Shown here one piece after another: positions 7,230-14,172 of a stretch of 30,160 bases of DNA. The DNA lies in IMG/VR virus record IMGVR_UViG_3300042893_000605, positions 1-30,160 of that record; one strand, given 5' to 3'. The notes below the pieces were generated by a model, which did no database searches, was not told where the DNA came from, and worked only from the letters and a program-made list of their open reading frames with translations. This stretch comes from a virus. How positions within the stretch are numbered: the first letter of the stretch is position 1; the number at the start of each line of letters is the position of its first letter. The translations under genes were made by a program, and so were the position numbers.

Positions 7230-7282
7230 AAAAGTGGGTTTGTCAACCACTTTTGGGCTATGTAAGTCATTGATCTTCAACG
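7230..7282. repeat. 53-bp direct repeat, copy 2 (decayed promoter)
   Basis: Copy of 6521-6573 with about four differences. It keeps the palindrome (8-bp stem, 7230-7237 with 7247-7254) and the TTGACA box but has lost a recognisable -10 box at 17 bases. It overlaps the last codons of the gene ending at 7267 and may serve as its terminator hairpin. Confidence 0.8.
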
Positions 7283-7485
7283 CCTAAATACTGCTGGGCC
7301 ATGTCAATTATGCCAGCTAAACAAGTAGGGCAAAAAGCCACGGGTAATATGCCAATATAACCCACAGTACCGCCTTCATCTTCTGTATAATCGCATGAGC
7401 ATACGGAACACACGTGGTTTTCTTCTAGGTATTCTTGGTGTTCTAATTCTTGTTGGTGTGCTTCTGCGCTAGTCAATTTGGCCAC
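7267..7485 (-). CDS. Small zinc-ribbon-like protein (72 aa)
   Basis: Two CxxC pairs, CSVC (about residue 26-29) with a nearby further Cys, and CPTC (about 52-55), with a strand between them, fit a small treble-clef or zinc-ribbon fold. The N-terminal 24 residues are a charged helix rich in Glu, Gln and His. The start is a GTG that overlaps the previous gene by 17 bases. Such small zinc proteins of phages often bind host polymerase or nucleic acid, but nothing here shows the partner. It is the last gene of a four-gene coupled operon from the promoter at 8127-8155. Confidence 0.7.
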   Translation of the reverse strand: MAKLTSAEAHQQELEHQEYLEENHVCSVCSCDYTEDEGGTVGYIGILPVAFCPTCLAGIIDMAQQYLGVEDQ

Positions 7486-7681
7486 CTTCGGACTCTACTA
7501 CCGCTTTTTGTAATTCACGATTAACCATTTTATAAGCACTACGTTCCATGCTGTCTAGATCATCCCAATTTTCTTCCATGCTGTTTAGGGCACCAAAGAG
7601 ATTGCTATGACCATATGCTTCGCCGGCAAATTGCACTATGCTATAGGCTTCTTCAATTTCCATATAAAAAGGTGTACCCAT
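7469..7681 (-). CDS. Small hypothetical protein (70 aa)
   Basis: A helical acidic protein starting MGTPFYMEIEEAY. The ATG overlaps the TAA of the upstream gene (TAATG), which argues for the first Met over the internal one at residue 7. It has no recognisable domain. Two helices can be expected (8-30 and 40-62), with a NWDDLDSMERSAYKMVNREL stretch. It is the third gene of the 8093-7267 operon and overlaps the zinc-ribbon gene by 17 bases. Confidence 0.65.
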   Translation of the reverse strand: MGTPFYMEIEEAYSIVQFAGEAYGHSNLFGALNSMEENWDDLDSMERSAYKMVNRELQKAVVESEGGQID

Positions 7682-7857
7682 TAGTTGTCCCCAAGTTGGA
7701 ATTTTTTAAGATATTCTTTGGATTCGGTCAGATCAGTCACGGGTTCAACTGTGTCTAATAACATAGCATGGCGTGATAATTGTAAGATCCTTTGGGCGCG
7801 ATACAAGCGTTCATATCGGCTTTCACCTGGGTAGGGTTGGCTCCATTTTAAGTTCAT
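7681..7857 (-). CDS. Small hypothetical protein (58 aa)
   Basis: Read from the minus strand: starts MNLKWSQPYPGES and ends KKFQLGDN. A GAGGAG ribosome-binding site lies 4-5 bases upstream and its ATG overlaps the upstream TGA (ATGA); its TAA overlaps the next ATG. The residues 12-32 form a basic helix (RYERLYRAQRILQLSRH). This tight overlap on both sides is good evidence that it is a real gene despite its length. Function unknown. Confidence 0.75.
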   Translation of the reverse strand: MNLKWSQPYPGESRYERLYRAQRILQLSRHAMLLDTVEPVTDLTESKEYLKKFQLGDN

Positions 7858-8093
7858 TTGATCTCCTCACTGATGGCTGATTTAAAATCGTTATCCCAAG
7901 GTTGGTCATCTCTAATGCTAGTTGGAACTCCTTGGATGATTTCTTCTAAGGTTTTAGTAGGTGTATTGTGAGGAATGATCTTCTTTGCTGGCACTGAACT
8001 GACTAGAGAATAGATCAGATATGGTGTTATGATGACACCCAATAATACCAAGGTTCCATTGGATCTTAATAATTTGCCAAAAGCATCAAACAT
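7854..8093 (-). CDS. Small membrane protein (79 aa), first gene of early operon
   Basis: Residues 13-32 (NGTLVLLGVIITPYLIYSLV) form one clear transmembrane segment; the remaining 45 residues are polar and acidic. An AAGGAA ribosome-binding site lies 10 bases before the ATG, behind the consensus promoter at 8127-8155. It heads a chain of four overlapping small genes that ends at 7267. No family is recognised. Confidence 0.75.
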   Translation of the reverse strand: MFDAFGKLLRSNGTLVLLGVIITPYLIYSLVSSVPAKKIIPHNTPTKTLEEIIQGVPTSIRDDQPWDNDFKSAISEEIK

Positions 8094-8126
8094 AGTATTT
8101 TGTTCCTTTTCTAACTTTATAGAAAC

Positions 8127-8155
8127 ATTATACTATCTTTTGGTTGTTTTGTCAA
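8127..8155 (-). promoter_or_regulatory. Consensus sigma70 promoter with inverted repeat over -35
   Basis: TTGACA (8150-8155), 17-base spacer, TATAAT (8127-8132), minus strand. The -35 box lies within a TTGGTTG/CAACCAA inverted repeat (8140-8146 with 8153-8159), as in the promoter at 6509-6537. Drives the operon 8093-7267. Confidence 0.85.
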
Positions 8156-8184
8156 CCAATTTATAAGTCTTTGATTTTACTAGA

Positions 8185-8367
8185 TTAACAACAGTCACTG
8201 ATACTATCAATCCAGCGTTTAGTGCAGGCTTTATCGTTGTCTGCGCAAGGTGTTACTGTTTCTGCTGGTTGTGTAGTTTCTAGTGGCTTGCTAGGAATGC
8301 CTTTGATAGCCGCTTCGTGGGCTAGATCAGCCAGGGATTGTAACCCTGATACATTATAGTTTGCCAT
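8185..8367 (-). CDS. Small cysteine-containing protein (60 aa)
   Basis: A 60-residue protein with an N-terminal helix (LQSLADLAHEAAIKG), a Pro/Thr-rich linker, and a C-terminal part with four cysteines: C41, C48 and the terminal CC pair. The arrangement could bind a metal or form disulfides. A good AAGGAAG site lies 6-7 bases upstream of the ATG. It is flanked by a terminator upstream and a promoter downstream, so it may be a single-gene unit. Not a family I recognise. Confidence 0.65.
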   Translation of the reverse strand: MANYNVSGLQSLADLAHEAAIKGIPSKPLETTQPAETVTPCADNDKACTKRWIDSISDCC

Positions 8368-8394
8368 TTTACTTCCTTTCGCCTTTTGGGCATA

Positions 8395-8422
8395 GTTAAA
8401 ATATAGCGATTGTGTCGCTATA
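8395..8422 (-). terminator. Intrinsic terminator of the membrane-protein gene at 8437-8727
   Basis: TATAGCGA (minus strand, complement of 8415-8422) pairs with TCGCTATA (complement of 8402-8409) around a 5-base loop and is followed by TTTTAACT. It lies 15 bases beyond the stop of the upstream gene. Confidence 0.6.
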
Positions 8423-8436
8423 CAATTATTTAGTTG

Positions 8437-8727
8437 TTATGGTAGTTTAGGTGCGCCTAATGCGTCTAATAAGATGTCCACGCTGGCATACCAGTTTTCT
8501 GTAATGTTAATACCATAGAATATCACACCGCGAGCTGTGTCACTAAACCCACCAAGTAATATAAAAAATAAAATTATCCAAACTATTATCCATGGACTAG
8601 TTTTATAATTATAAGACTCGTTAGAATCGATATCACTACGCTGATAATTACGCTGATATCTGTACCAACTGTCTCGATTTGGGTTACCGTGCTTGCCCCA
8701 ATTTGTATCGTCGTGTCTATAGCTCAT
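8437..8727 (-). CDS. Membrane protein with charged N-terminus (96 aa), possibly leaderless
   Basis: A hydrophilic N-terminal 45 residues rich in Arg, Tyr, Asn and Asp is followed by a single strong transmembrane segment (WIIVWIILFFILLGGF). The frame extends five codons further upstream, but that ATG lies inside the -10 box of the promoter at 8734-8762, so the ATG of MSYRHDD at 8725-8727 is the first start that a transcript could contain. It would fall at about +1, giving a leaderless message. It lies directly downstream of the cell-wall hydrolase, so a lysis accessory role is possible but unproven. Confidence 0.65.
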   Translation of the reverse strand: MSYRHDDTNWGKHGNPNRDSWYRYQRNYQRSDIDSNESYNYKTSPWIIVWIILFFILLGGFSDTARGVIFYGINITENWYASVDILLDALGAPKLP

Positions 8728-8733
8728 GTAAAG

Positions 8734-8762
8734 ATTATACATGAACTATAGGCAGTTGTCAA
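8734..8762 (-). promoter_or_regulatory. Consensus sigma70 promoter
   Basis: TTGACA (8757-8762), 17-base spacer, TATAAT (8734-8739), minus strand. Placed in the 38-base gap after the hydrolase gene; the -10 box is six bases from the ATG at 8727. Confidence 0.85.
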
Positions 8763-8765
8763 GGA

Positions 8766-9332
8766 TTATTTTTGTCTTTTGTAGAACACGTGGTTACCAA
8801 TTTTAGTAGCAACCTTGTGTGGCCAACGTGGGTTGACCTTTACTGAGTCTTCGTGGAACCACATAACGTCTTGATCGATCTTAGCCACCTTTTGCCCTTC
8901 TAAAAAAACTCGCTTGGCGGCGATGTAACTCGACTCCGATGGTTTGATGATGCGTGCTTTGTTAAGGTCGCTGTCACAGTACCATGAGAATTGGCATACC
9001 TTGGTATTGCTACCCACTATAGTAGATTGTGCTACTACAGCACATAAGTCATTAGGAAATAGTCCACTGCGGGCACGATTCACCGTGACCTGGGCCACTG
9101 CCATTTGCCCTGCCATGGGTTCGCCGTTAGCTTCGTAAAATACATTACGAGCTAGGCAGGCCAATTGACGTTCTAAGACTTTGGTCTGTTGTTGCTGTGC
9201 TTTGGCTATCTTAAAACCAAACGCACGATCTTCGGTGGCATTGGTCATCATTGGTGTTGCTGTTAGTGCTAAAACTGCTGTGGACATTATTGTCCAGGTT
9301 AGTATTTTTTTGAGGCGTGAAATCCCGCTCAT
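8766..9332 (-). CDS. SleB/CwlJ-type cell-wall hydrolase with signal or anchor peptide
   Basis: The 188-residue protein starts with a basic N-terminus and hydrophobic helix (residues 10-27, ending ALTATPM), which suggests export or membrane anchoring. Residues 55-185 match the Hydrolase_2 (SleB/CwlJ) family: NVFYEANGEP around residue 63-72 with the catalytic Glu67, GQMAVAQVTVNRA, a CQFSWYCD motif, and a late WFH. The family cleaves peptidoglycan as lytic transglycosylases or amidases. In this phage it may act in lysis or in local cell-wall opening. The start has a strong GGAGGG site. The downstream gene encodes a small membrane protein. Confidence 0.88.
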   Translation of the reverse strand: MSGISRLKKILTWTIMSTAVLALTATPMMTNATEDRAFGFKIAKAQQQQTKVLERQLACLARNVFYEANGEPMAGQMAVAQVTVNRARSGLFPNDLCAVVAQSTIVGSNTKVCQFSWYCDSDLNKARIIKPSESSYIAAKRVFLEGQKVAKIDQDVMWFHEDSVKVNPRWPHKVATKIGNHVFYKRQK

Positions 9333-9372
9333 ATCTTTCCCTCCTGTTAGTCTTGTCTTAAGGCTGATCTTC

Positions 9373-9567
9373 CTAAGATTTTACACCGGTCGCGACATCG
9401 CGATCGATATAATGTTGGCATGGTTTAGTTTTTAATGCTACTAAATCATAGTCTTCAAATGGAGCACGATTAACTCCTGTGCTTGATGTGTGTCTGTGAC
9501 ACTGTTCTCTCATTGTGCAATATCTCCCTGCGCAATAGTATCTTGATTCGGTTGCGTCATTACTCAT
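9373..9567 (-). CDS. Small Cys/His-rich protein (64 aa)
   Basis: Residues 11-29 contain Y-C-A-G-R-Y-C-T-M-R-E-Q-C-H-R-H, and a further CQHY lies near residue 50, so at least four Cys and three His could bind one zinc ion or a cluster. The ATG follows a near-perfect CGGAGGA site. It ends 40 bases before the hydrolase gene, so the two probably share a transcript. I recall similar short proteins in T4-like marine phages but no function. Confidence 0.7.
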   Translation of the reverse strand: MSNDATESRYYCAGRYCTMREQCHRHTSSTGVNRAPFEDYDLVALKTKPCQHYIDRDVATGVKS

Positions 9568-9649
9568 TCTTAATCCTCCGAACGTAGTAATATGTAGCCA
9601 TATGGATATGGACTTTTATGCGTATATTACTCTGATTTGATTGAGATAA

Positions 9650-10483
9650 CTACTCTAATCCCAAAATTGACGGGTTCCTGCGTAGATAATCCATGCGGAA
9701 ATAATTCCAAATGTCGTATAACTCATCACTGTTATATTTGTTAGTCAAGACTTTTAGGTCTGACAGATACTTGATGTCATTGGCATATGGTCTATATTTT
9801 TCTGGTAGAGTTTCATTGGTGTAGACATAAGGGCAAACACGATAATCATTAAGATCTAAAAATGTAGGGATCAATCGTTCAATAAGAAAAGTAAACATAG
9901 GCAGAGAATTGTCATGTGCATACTTGCTTAATCCCTCTCCAAACACCTGATGTTTAAAGTCTGTATCCTTATCAGCCTCTGTGAATAACTGGCGACTAAA
10001 TGCCATAAACTCACGCCAAAATCTCTGATTTCCTACCACATAATTAGCAAAAATCGTACGATTTCTGTCTAATAATGTCGCCAGCACATCTACATCATTA
10101 TAGCCCAATTTAGCAAAAAATGTATTACCTATTTGACTAATACCCGGATGATGGATATCACCTTGTTCCCAATTATTTGTAAACAATGCTTCATTGACGA
10201 TACAAGGATTGAACAGGTAAACATCATATCCAGGATTATCGTTGATATGGGCGAATGCCTGTTCTGCTGAGAGGTTAGTTTTTTCTTTAAACTTCCAACT
10301 AACGTATCCCCAAAGATCTAAATTTTGTTCTAAAATATTTTCATGTTCACGATTCCATACGTCCCATTCGCGTAGTTCTGGTCGTGGATTACTAGTATTG
10401 TCCAATGGAGTGAATAATGGATCACATTGTGATTTTAATTCTGGCTTAAAGTATATTTGAAAGATCTTTGTGCGTATTGACAT
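9650..10483 (-). CDS. Putative glycosyltransferase-related protein
   Basis: This 277-residue protein opens TKIFQIYFKPELKSQCDP and has P-L-F-T-PLDN, W-G-Y-V-SWKFKEKT and YDVYLFNP blocks. That order resembles a family of bacterial proteins found in polysaccharide clusters that begin with (Y)F-D-P-x-F-x-PLDN; I believe they are glycosyltransferase-like, but no catalytic motif can be pointed to with certainty. Its start overlaps the preceding glycosyltransferase gene by 38 bases, and an AGAGAAG site precedes the ATG. It is the last gene of the glycan cluster that begins near 16.9 kb. Confidence 0.55.
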   Translation of the reverse strand: MSIRTKIFQIYFKPELKSQCDPLFTPLDNTSNPRPELREWDVWNREHENILEQNLDLWGYVSWKFKEKTNLSAEQAFAHINDNPGYDVYLFNPCIVNEALFTNNWEQGDIHHPGISQIGNTFFAKLGYNDVDVLATLLDRNRTIFANYVVGNQRFWREFMAFSRQLFTEADKDTDFKHQVFGEGLSKYAHDNSLPMFTFLIERLIPTFLDLNDYRVCPYVYTNETLPEKYRPYANDIKYLSDLKVLTNKYNSDELYDIWNYFRMDYLRRNPSILGLE

Positions 10484-11228
10484 ACTTCTCTATTTCCTTT
10501 GATATATTTCTTGCTCGAGGCATGAATTCATTTTCAAGCCTATAGGTTAATGTTTCTTTATTTGTTATATGATGGAACCCACGATTTAACTGACGATCGA
10601 TCAAGGGTATCTGTGTTTGTATCTGTAGCTTGCGAGCAAAGCCACCTTGATCCATTGGGCACCAGCCGTAATAGAATGTCACCAACTTGTCTGTATTATA
10701 TGTATTCCAATGACGACCTGGGGCCATGCATGCCTGTGTTGACTCTGCTGGGTAGTGTACCGGAACGTTATGTAGGCTACGGCTTCTACGTTCTAAAAAG
10801 TTTTGTTGATTGTCGCTGAACAAGAATCCATCAAACTTTTGTTCATACAATGGTAGATCATGTGTAACTTCTCGAGCTCTATCACAGTCAACAAAAAACA
10901 CACTAGGTACCAGCAGTTGGCGAGGCTCATCATCTAAGATACTGTAGTCACCAATTAGTTGTTCTGTAACATTTAAACAGATCTTCCATCCATCAATTTG
11001 ACTTTCGATATCATTGACTTCAGTGTCAATAGTATCTGCTTGGAAGTCTGGGTTACGACTAGTTATGATTGTCCAAGTTGGACAAATGCTTTTAATAATT
11101 TCAACTGAACGATCAGTGCTATGATAATCAATCATGATACCGTGATCAAATATCTGCTTATGGTGATTAAGGAACCATGGTAGCATATATTCTTCGTTAT
11201 AGAAATGACATAGTAAGGTTTTTTTCAT
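10446..11228 (-). CDS. GT-A type glycosyltransferase-like protein, tandem paralogue 2
   Basis: At 260 residues, it starts KKTLLCHFYNEEYMLPWFLNHH, followed by FDHGIMIDYHSTDRS: this NEE...HSTD(R)S pattern is typical of the glycosyltransferase family 2-like (PF13704, GT92-like) proteins that use DxD-like residues to bind the sugar nucleotide. A VFFVDCD strand at about residue 112 supplies a possible DxD-type metal site. It is clearly a paralogue of the next upstream gene (same N-terminus and the same YYGW C-terminal motif), so one arose by tandem duplication. The ATG overlaps the previous stop by four bases. Confidence 0.75.
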   Translation of the reverse strand: MKKTLLCHFYNEEYMLPWFLNHHKQIFDHGIMIDYHSTDRSVEIIKSICPTWTIITSRNPDFQADTIDTEVNDIESQIDGWKICLNVTEQLIGDYSILDDEPRQLLVPSVFFVDCDRAREVTHDLPLYEQKFDGFLFSDNQQNFLERRSRSLHNVPVHYPAESTQACMAPGRHWNTYNTDKLVTFYYGWCPMDQGGFARKLQIQTQIPLIDRQLNRGFHHITNKETLTYRLENEFMPRARNISKEIEKYVNTHKDLSNIL

Positions 11229-12064
11229 CCAATCACCCTTGGCTCGGCTTGTATTAGTTTAGATTCAATTGTTATAGGATCAACAATCACTGTACTAATT
11301 TCATTCGAGTACTGATAAGAACATATATGTTTTATGGATTCTCTAAGATCTTTACTCAAATTTCTCAATTCTGTATATGCTCCACGAAAAGTATCCTCAT
11401 CTCGATGATGTACCGTGCCGCCTTCATTGATTTTACTTTTTATCTGCGTTTTCCTTTTCAACCCGGCTGTACTAGAATCCGCCCAGCCATAATAGAAGAT
11501 CACCAAATCATCAAATGATTTTGGATAATCTTTGCCACCCCAATGCCTTCCGCCAGTGTATGTTACAGGATAATTGTGTAGGCTACGATTCATCCTGCTC
11601 ATCGCTCCGCCTTTTTGGTGTCCGTTGTTTGCGAAATCATCATACCCCCAATAGCGTTGTTCATGTAAAGGCTTATCATGAGATAATGTCCGCGGACCTT
11701 TGGTTTCGTCTTCCATATCAACAAATACATAATTACCAACGAAATACTGTGTTGGTTCTGTACGATCATCGAGATGACTGGTATTTCCATATAGGAATTC
11801 TGTGGTATTTAAGCACATGTGCCAGCCGTCTAATTCTCGTTCGATATCCATGACTTCTTGATCAATCGGAACACTGTCAAAATATTTGTTGCGTGTGTAC
11901 CTAAGTTCCCAGTCTGGACATATCTCACGAATGATCTCCATGCTGCGATCAGTTGAATGATAATCAATTAAAATACCATGATCAAATATTTTTTTATGAT
12001 GATCCAGCCACCAAGGTAATAAATGCTCTTCATTATAAAAGTGTGAAACAACAGTTTTCTTCAT
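11225..12064 (-). CDS. GT-A type glycosyltransferase-like protein, tandem paralogue 1
   Basis: A 279-residue paralogue of its downstream neighbour with HFYNEEHLLPWWLDHH, ILIDYHSTDRS, VFVDMED, RSLHNYPV and VIFYYGW in the same order. These are the marks of a GT2/GT92-like fold (PF13704) that would transfer a sugar from a nucleotide donor; acceptor unknown. The C-terminal 60 residues differ from the paralogue, which may mean different acceptors. The ATG has no ribosome-binding site; an AATAAATA box lies five bases before it, so expression may depend on a late promoter with a leaderless start or on read-through. Confidence 0.75.
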   Translation of the reverse strand: MKKTVVSHFYNEEHLLPWWLDHHKKIFDHGILIDYHSTDRSMEIIREICPDWELRYTRNKYFDSVPIDQEVMDIERELDGWHMCLNTTEFLYGNTSHLDDRTEPTQYFVGNYVFVDMEDETKGPRTLSHDKPLHEQRYWGYDDFANNGHQKGGAMSRMNRSLHNYPVTYTGGRHWGGKDYPKSFDDLVIFYYGWADSSTAGLKRKTQIKSKINEGGTVHHRDEDTFRGAYTELRNLSKDLRESIKHICSYQYSNEISTVIVDPITIESKLIQAEPRVIG

Positions 12065-12069
12065 GCATG

Positions 12070-12077
12070 TATTTATT
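12070..12077 (-). promoter_or_regulatory. Possible T4-like late promoter box (variant)
   Basis: AATAAATA on the minus strand, one mismatch from TATAAATA, five bases before the ATG at 12064. The spacing is tight, so this may be chance. Confidence 0.3.
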
Positions 12078-12081
12078 TGGC

Positions 12082-12948
12082 CTAAAATACGCTACTGATA
12101 CTACCGCCTCTATTAGGCATGGAAAATGTTGGAGTTGGGATTTCTGGTACAGGTTCTGTATTTTTAAATCTATGTTCTATTTTGTCAGCATCAAGTTCTT
12201 TATTTTTTACCCAATATACTGAACTGTTATCAATAGTAATATACTCGCTGTCGATGCCATGAAATTCTCTATAGTCAGACAATGCACGACGACAATTAGG
12301 TAATCCGTAATCGTCAACGATAACATACCCGCCCACTGATAGTCTAGGATATAAGTTTTCTAATGCTACAATAGTTGACTCATACATATCACCATCAAGT
12401 CGTAGGATAGCTAATTTTTCTACAGCAAGCGTTGGTAAGGTGTCACTGAACCAACCTTTGACAAATTTTACTTGATCAGTGAGTAAATCATATCCAGCAA
12501 AGTTTTGTTGTACTTGCTCAAGATTAACTGCTAGGAATGGTGCTGTATGATGTGTGTCACCACGATCCACTGGATATTCATGATCCTTTGGCGGTGGTAA
12601 TCCTTGGAAACTGTCGCATACATAAACATTACGATCAGTGACGCCATAAGCACGTAAGATAGCTGACATGAATATACATGCGCCTCCGCGCCATACCCCA
12701 GTTTCAATAAAGTCGCCTGGAATATTTTTGTTGATCACATCTTCAGCAAGTTCTTGGATATTTAATAATCGTTTGTTGCCAGCCATGGAATGTGCTAGTA
12801 CTGGCCAATCTTCTCCAAGTTCTCTAGCAGTTTGATTAAATGCGATTTGCTGACCTTTGCCAGAATCAAATGATGGATCTCTATAGGTTAACCCAAGTAT
12901 GGTTTTTCTTACTATGTCTAGGTACATCTGTCTTAAATTTTGTTCCAT
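12082..12948 (-). CDS. TylF/MycF-family O-methyltransferase
   Basis: The 288-residue protein carries the SAM-binding motif IETGVWRGGA (81-90), CDSFQGLPPP (111-120), the RLDGDMYES motif (183-191) and VIVDDYG (209-215). These match the macrocin O-methyltransferase family, which is metal dependent (Asp ligands) and methylates sugar hydroxyls of glycosylated products. I infer sugar O-methylation in the cluster. A clean AAGGAC site lies upstream of the ATG. It sits between the C-methyltransferase-like gene and the glycosyltransferases. The S-adenosylhomocysteine it makes could be removed by the AhcY encoded at 20180-21466. Confidence 0.88.
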   Translation of the reverse strand: MEQNLRQMYLDIVRKTILGLTYRDPSFDSGKGQQIAFNQTARELGEDWPVLAHSMAGNKRLLNIQELAEDVINKNIPGDFIETGVWRGGACIFMSAILRAYGVTDRNVYVCDSFQGLPPPKDHEYPVDRGDTHHTAPFLAVNLEQVQQNFAGYDLLTDQVKFVKGWFSDTLPTLAVEKLAILRLDGDMYESTIVALENLYPRLSVGGYVIVDDYGLPNCRRALSDYREFHGIDSEYITIDNSSVYWVKNKELDADKIEHRFKNTEPVPEIPTPTFSMPNRGGSISSVF

Positions 12949-12960
12949 GATTTGTCCTTG

Positions 12961-14172
12961 TTAATTTGTGCTAACTACAGGAAAGTATTTGATGAATACG
13001 TCACCTTCTTGATCGCGTTTAGTTTTAATTTTACTGCTAATTTCTTTAAAGAAGTTCCAAGCCAAAGGAACAAATGCTACTTTGGTATCACCTAGTGACT
13101 CTAATGCATCAATCGCTAGCACAGGAATACTCATACCTGGACTATATAAACCTTGTTTCATTGGATTATCATCAATGATCATATCTAGTTCGGTCTTACC
13201 AAAGTTTAATAGAGTGTTGCCTTTAGCTGCCGCACCATAGCCAACGAGTTTATAGCCAAGACCTCGATAATGATCAAGGGTAGAATTTAAATCACCGATG
13301 ATAGTATAACAATGATCAGCATAGGCAAGATAGGTATTCATGTCTTGCAAGCCTTGTTCACTCTCGTGATCCAATTGAAGTTGTACACTTGGTCTCGCAC
13401 CAGGTGTCTTAGCCATAACAAACAAATAACTATTACCATGTATAGGCGTTTTTTGTATATCAATAATATGTAAGCCGGCCCGTGCCGCAAGTGCGGACAT
13501 TGAGCTTGAATTAAAGAAACTTAGGTGTTCGTGATAGATAGTATCAAACTCATTGTTCTTGATCATGTCAGCTTGACTGGTTTGTATAAACAAACGGCTC
13601 TTATCATGCATGATCTCTTTACATTGTAGTAAGAAGTCCAACGGATAGTCGTTATGTGCAAATACATTTTGAGCTGTGATAATATCTAATTCTTTCATCT
13701 TATAATGATAAACATATTTTTCTTTAAAATAATCACAGACCACTTCGTGATTGGCATTACTTAATACGTGTAGGTTTTCAGCAGGGTCAATACCGTAGGT
13801 CTTTAATCCTAGAGTTTTAAATGAATTTAGTTGGCTGCCGTCATTACAGGCAATGTCTAATACTGTTTGTGGCGGCATTTCAAAATATTCTAAGGTACGT
13901 TTAGCGAACCAATCAAAGTAGTCACGAAGTGTTTGGCTCGTACCCGACACATAAAGATAGTTTTTAAATAACAAATCTGGATTTACCGCATGACTTAATT
14001 GTAAGTGTGTGCAGTCTTCGCAGATGTTTAAGCGCAATGGAAATGTTGGTTCATCTTCCTCGGCAGTTTTCTTAAAACTATTAGCGAGTGGTTGCTCGTT
14101 TAAGTCTAAGACTAGGGTAAGTCTTTCGCTGCCACAGCAAAGGCATTCATTAAGTTGTTTAGCGTCTTCCAT
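12961..14172 (-). CDS. Sugar C-methyltransferase-like protein (NovU/TylC3/EvaC type)
   Basis: A 403-residue protein with the three-part layout of this family: an N-terminal zinc site (CLCC at 10-13 and CEDC at 51-54), a central SAM domain (VLDIACNDGS at 104-113), the catalytic YHEH motif at 213-216, and a C-terminal Rossmann-like domain with GYGAAAKGN near 308. Family members methylate the carbon next to a keto group of a dTDP- or NDP-4-keto-sugar. That substrate is just what an RmlB-like dehydratase (15831-16862) would supply. Its start is set by a GAGAAG site 4 bases upstream and overlaps the SDR gene end by 14 bases. Confidence 0.88.
   Translation of the reverse strand: MEDAKQLNECLCCGSERLTLVLDLNEQPLANSFKKTAEEDEPTFPLRLNICEDCTHLQLSHAVNPDLLFKNYLYVSGTSQTLRDYFDWFAKRTLEYFEMPPQTVLDIACNDGSQLNSFKTLGLKTYGIDPAENLHVLSNANHEVVCDYFKEKYVYHYKMKELDIITAQNVFAHNDYPLDFLLQCKEIMHDKSRLFIQTSQADMIKNNEFDTIYHEHLSFFNSSSMSALAARAGLHIIDIQKTPIHGNSYLFVMAKTPGARPSVQLQLDHESEQGLQDMNTYLAYADHCYTIIGDLNSTLDHYRGLGYKLVGYGAAAKGNTLLNFGKTELDMIIDDNPMKQGLYSPGMSIPVLAIDALESLGDTKVAFVPLAWNFFKEISSKIKTKRDQEGDVFIKYFPVVSTN

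Noticed and set aside
7230-7260. A fifth consensus promoter in repeat copy 2
   Set aside because: TTGACA is present but no -10 box stands at 16-18 bases; it is best read as a decayed copy.
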